Of a stretch of 5,453 nucleotides of DNA, positions 5,016 through 5,453 are shown piece after piece; the stretch's first letter is position 1, and each line of letters opens with the position of its first letter. The stretch covers positions 1 through 5,453 of the forward strand of contig JAFWXB010000378.1 in NCBI GenBank assembly GCA_017523185.1. The letters run 5' to 3'. Both the position numbers and the translations under genes were made by a program. Source of the stretch: Lachnospiraceae bacterium (lineage in GTDB: Bacteria; Bacillota_A; Clostridia; Lachnospirales; Lachnospiraceae). The notes beneath the pieces are model-generated. The model was not told the origin of the DNA. It did not search any database and was given only the letters and a program-made list of their open reading frames with translations.

Positions 5016-5453
5016 ATGGTTAGAATATTAGTAAAATTACTGAATATTAAAACACTTACAAAAGAAGAACAACGAAGTGCATATGGAAAACTTTGTGGGA
5101 TAGTTGGAATTGCATTAAATTTGTTGTTATTTATAGGAAAGTTTTTTGCAGGAATGATAAGTCATTCTGTTGCAATTACAGCTGATGCTTTTAATAATTT
5201 ATCGGATGCAGGTTCTTCCATTGTAACACTTGTAGGATTTAAACTTGCAGAGCAAAAACCGGATTCTGACCATCCATTTGGACATGGCAGGATGGAATAT
5301 GTATCAGGTTTACTTGTTGCAGGTGTTATTCTTATGATGGCATATGAACTTTTAAAAGATTCCATAGATAAAATTTTACATCCGGAAGAAGTATTATTTT
5401 CGCCATTGATTGCAGGGATTTTAATTACATCTATTTTCGTAAAATGTTATATG
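5016..5453 (+). CDS. Cation diffusion facilitator (CDF) family transporter, N-terminal part (3' truncated by window)
   Basis: The first 146 residues are visible, the frame is fully open, and it runs off the window. CDF proteins export divalent metals (Zn, Mn, Fe, Co and others) from the cytoplasm in exchange for protons. After a cytoplasmic N-terminus (1-25, MVRILVKLLNIKTLTKEEQR), TM1 spans about 26-47. TM2 carries SVAITADAFNNLSDAGSS (51-68), where N60-x3-D64 occupies the first metal-site motif. The loop DHPFGHGRMEY (85-95) is the family signature before TM3 (about 96-112), and a further helix begins near 129. The second metal motif in TM5 is not in view, so metal specificity cannot be assigned. 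ATG 5016 matches the usual length of the family N-terminus, but no Shine-Dalgarno is visible. The next in-frame ATG (residue 47) would remove TM1. It may be transcribed from lepB read-through or from the adjacent -10. Confidence 0.9.
   Translation, partial: MVRILVKLLNIKTLTKEEQRSAYGKLCGIVGIALNLLLFIGKFFAGMISHSVAITADAFNNLSDAGSSIVTLVGFKLAEQKPDSDHPFGHGRMEYVSGLLVAGVILMMAYELLKDSIDKILHPEEVLFSPLIAGILITSIFVKCYM

Overview
The window is AT-rich and every gene lies on the + strand. Codon use favours A/T endings, ribosome binding sites are purine-rich (AGGAGG, GAGGTG, GGAGG), and most genes are followed by AT-rich stem-loops with T tails. The protein sequences (gdhA C-terminus, signal peptidase, cation transporter) look like those of anaerobic Clostridia, most likely Lachnospiraceae. 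This taxonomic reading is inference from pattern recognition, not from a search.

Layout: (1) 1-239, the last 78 codons of an NADP-type glutamate dehydrogenase, closed by a perfect 16-bp terminator hairpin. (2) A roughly 300-base spacer with a good extended -10 promoter and a hairpin-bearing leader of about 115 nt, leading to a 215-residue NADAR-fold protein (536-1183). It resembles the antitoxin that accompanies DarT1 DNA/RNA ADP-ribosyltransferases, but no DarT toxin gene lies in the window. (3) Two hairpins, then a GltS-type sodium/glutamate symporter (1376-2764). (4) A large two-tier inverted repeat, then a metal-dependent amidohydrolase of unknown substrate (about 3003-3818). (5) An unusual GC-richer block and a strong 17-bp terminator. 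(6) A clear promoter and a type I signal peptidase with a long acidic cytoplasmic N-terminus (4095-4886). (7) The start of a cation diffusion facilitator transporter (5016 to the window end), with a consensus -10 box almost touching its start codon.

The genes do not form one obvious operon. Separate terminators and promoters suggest mostly single-gene transcription units. The only thematic link is glutamate: dehydrogenase and symporter flank the NADAR gene. The most interesting item is this apparently solitary NADAR protein with its own promoter and structured leader. It could reverse guanosine ADP-ribosylation of nucleic acid without a neighbouring cognate toxin. No CRISPR array, insertion sequence, tRNA or rRNA was recognised.
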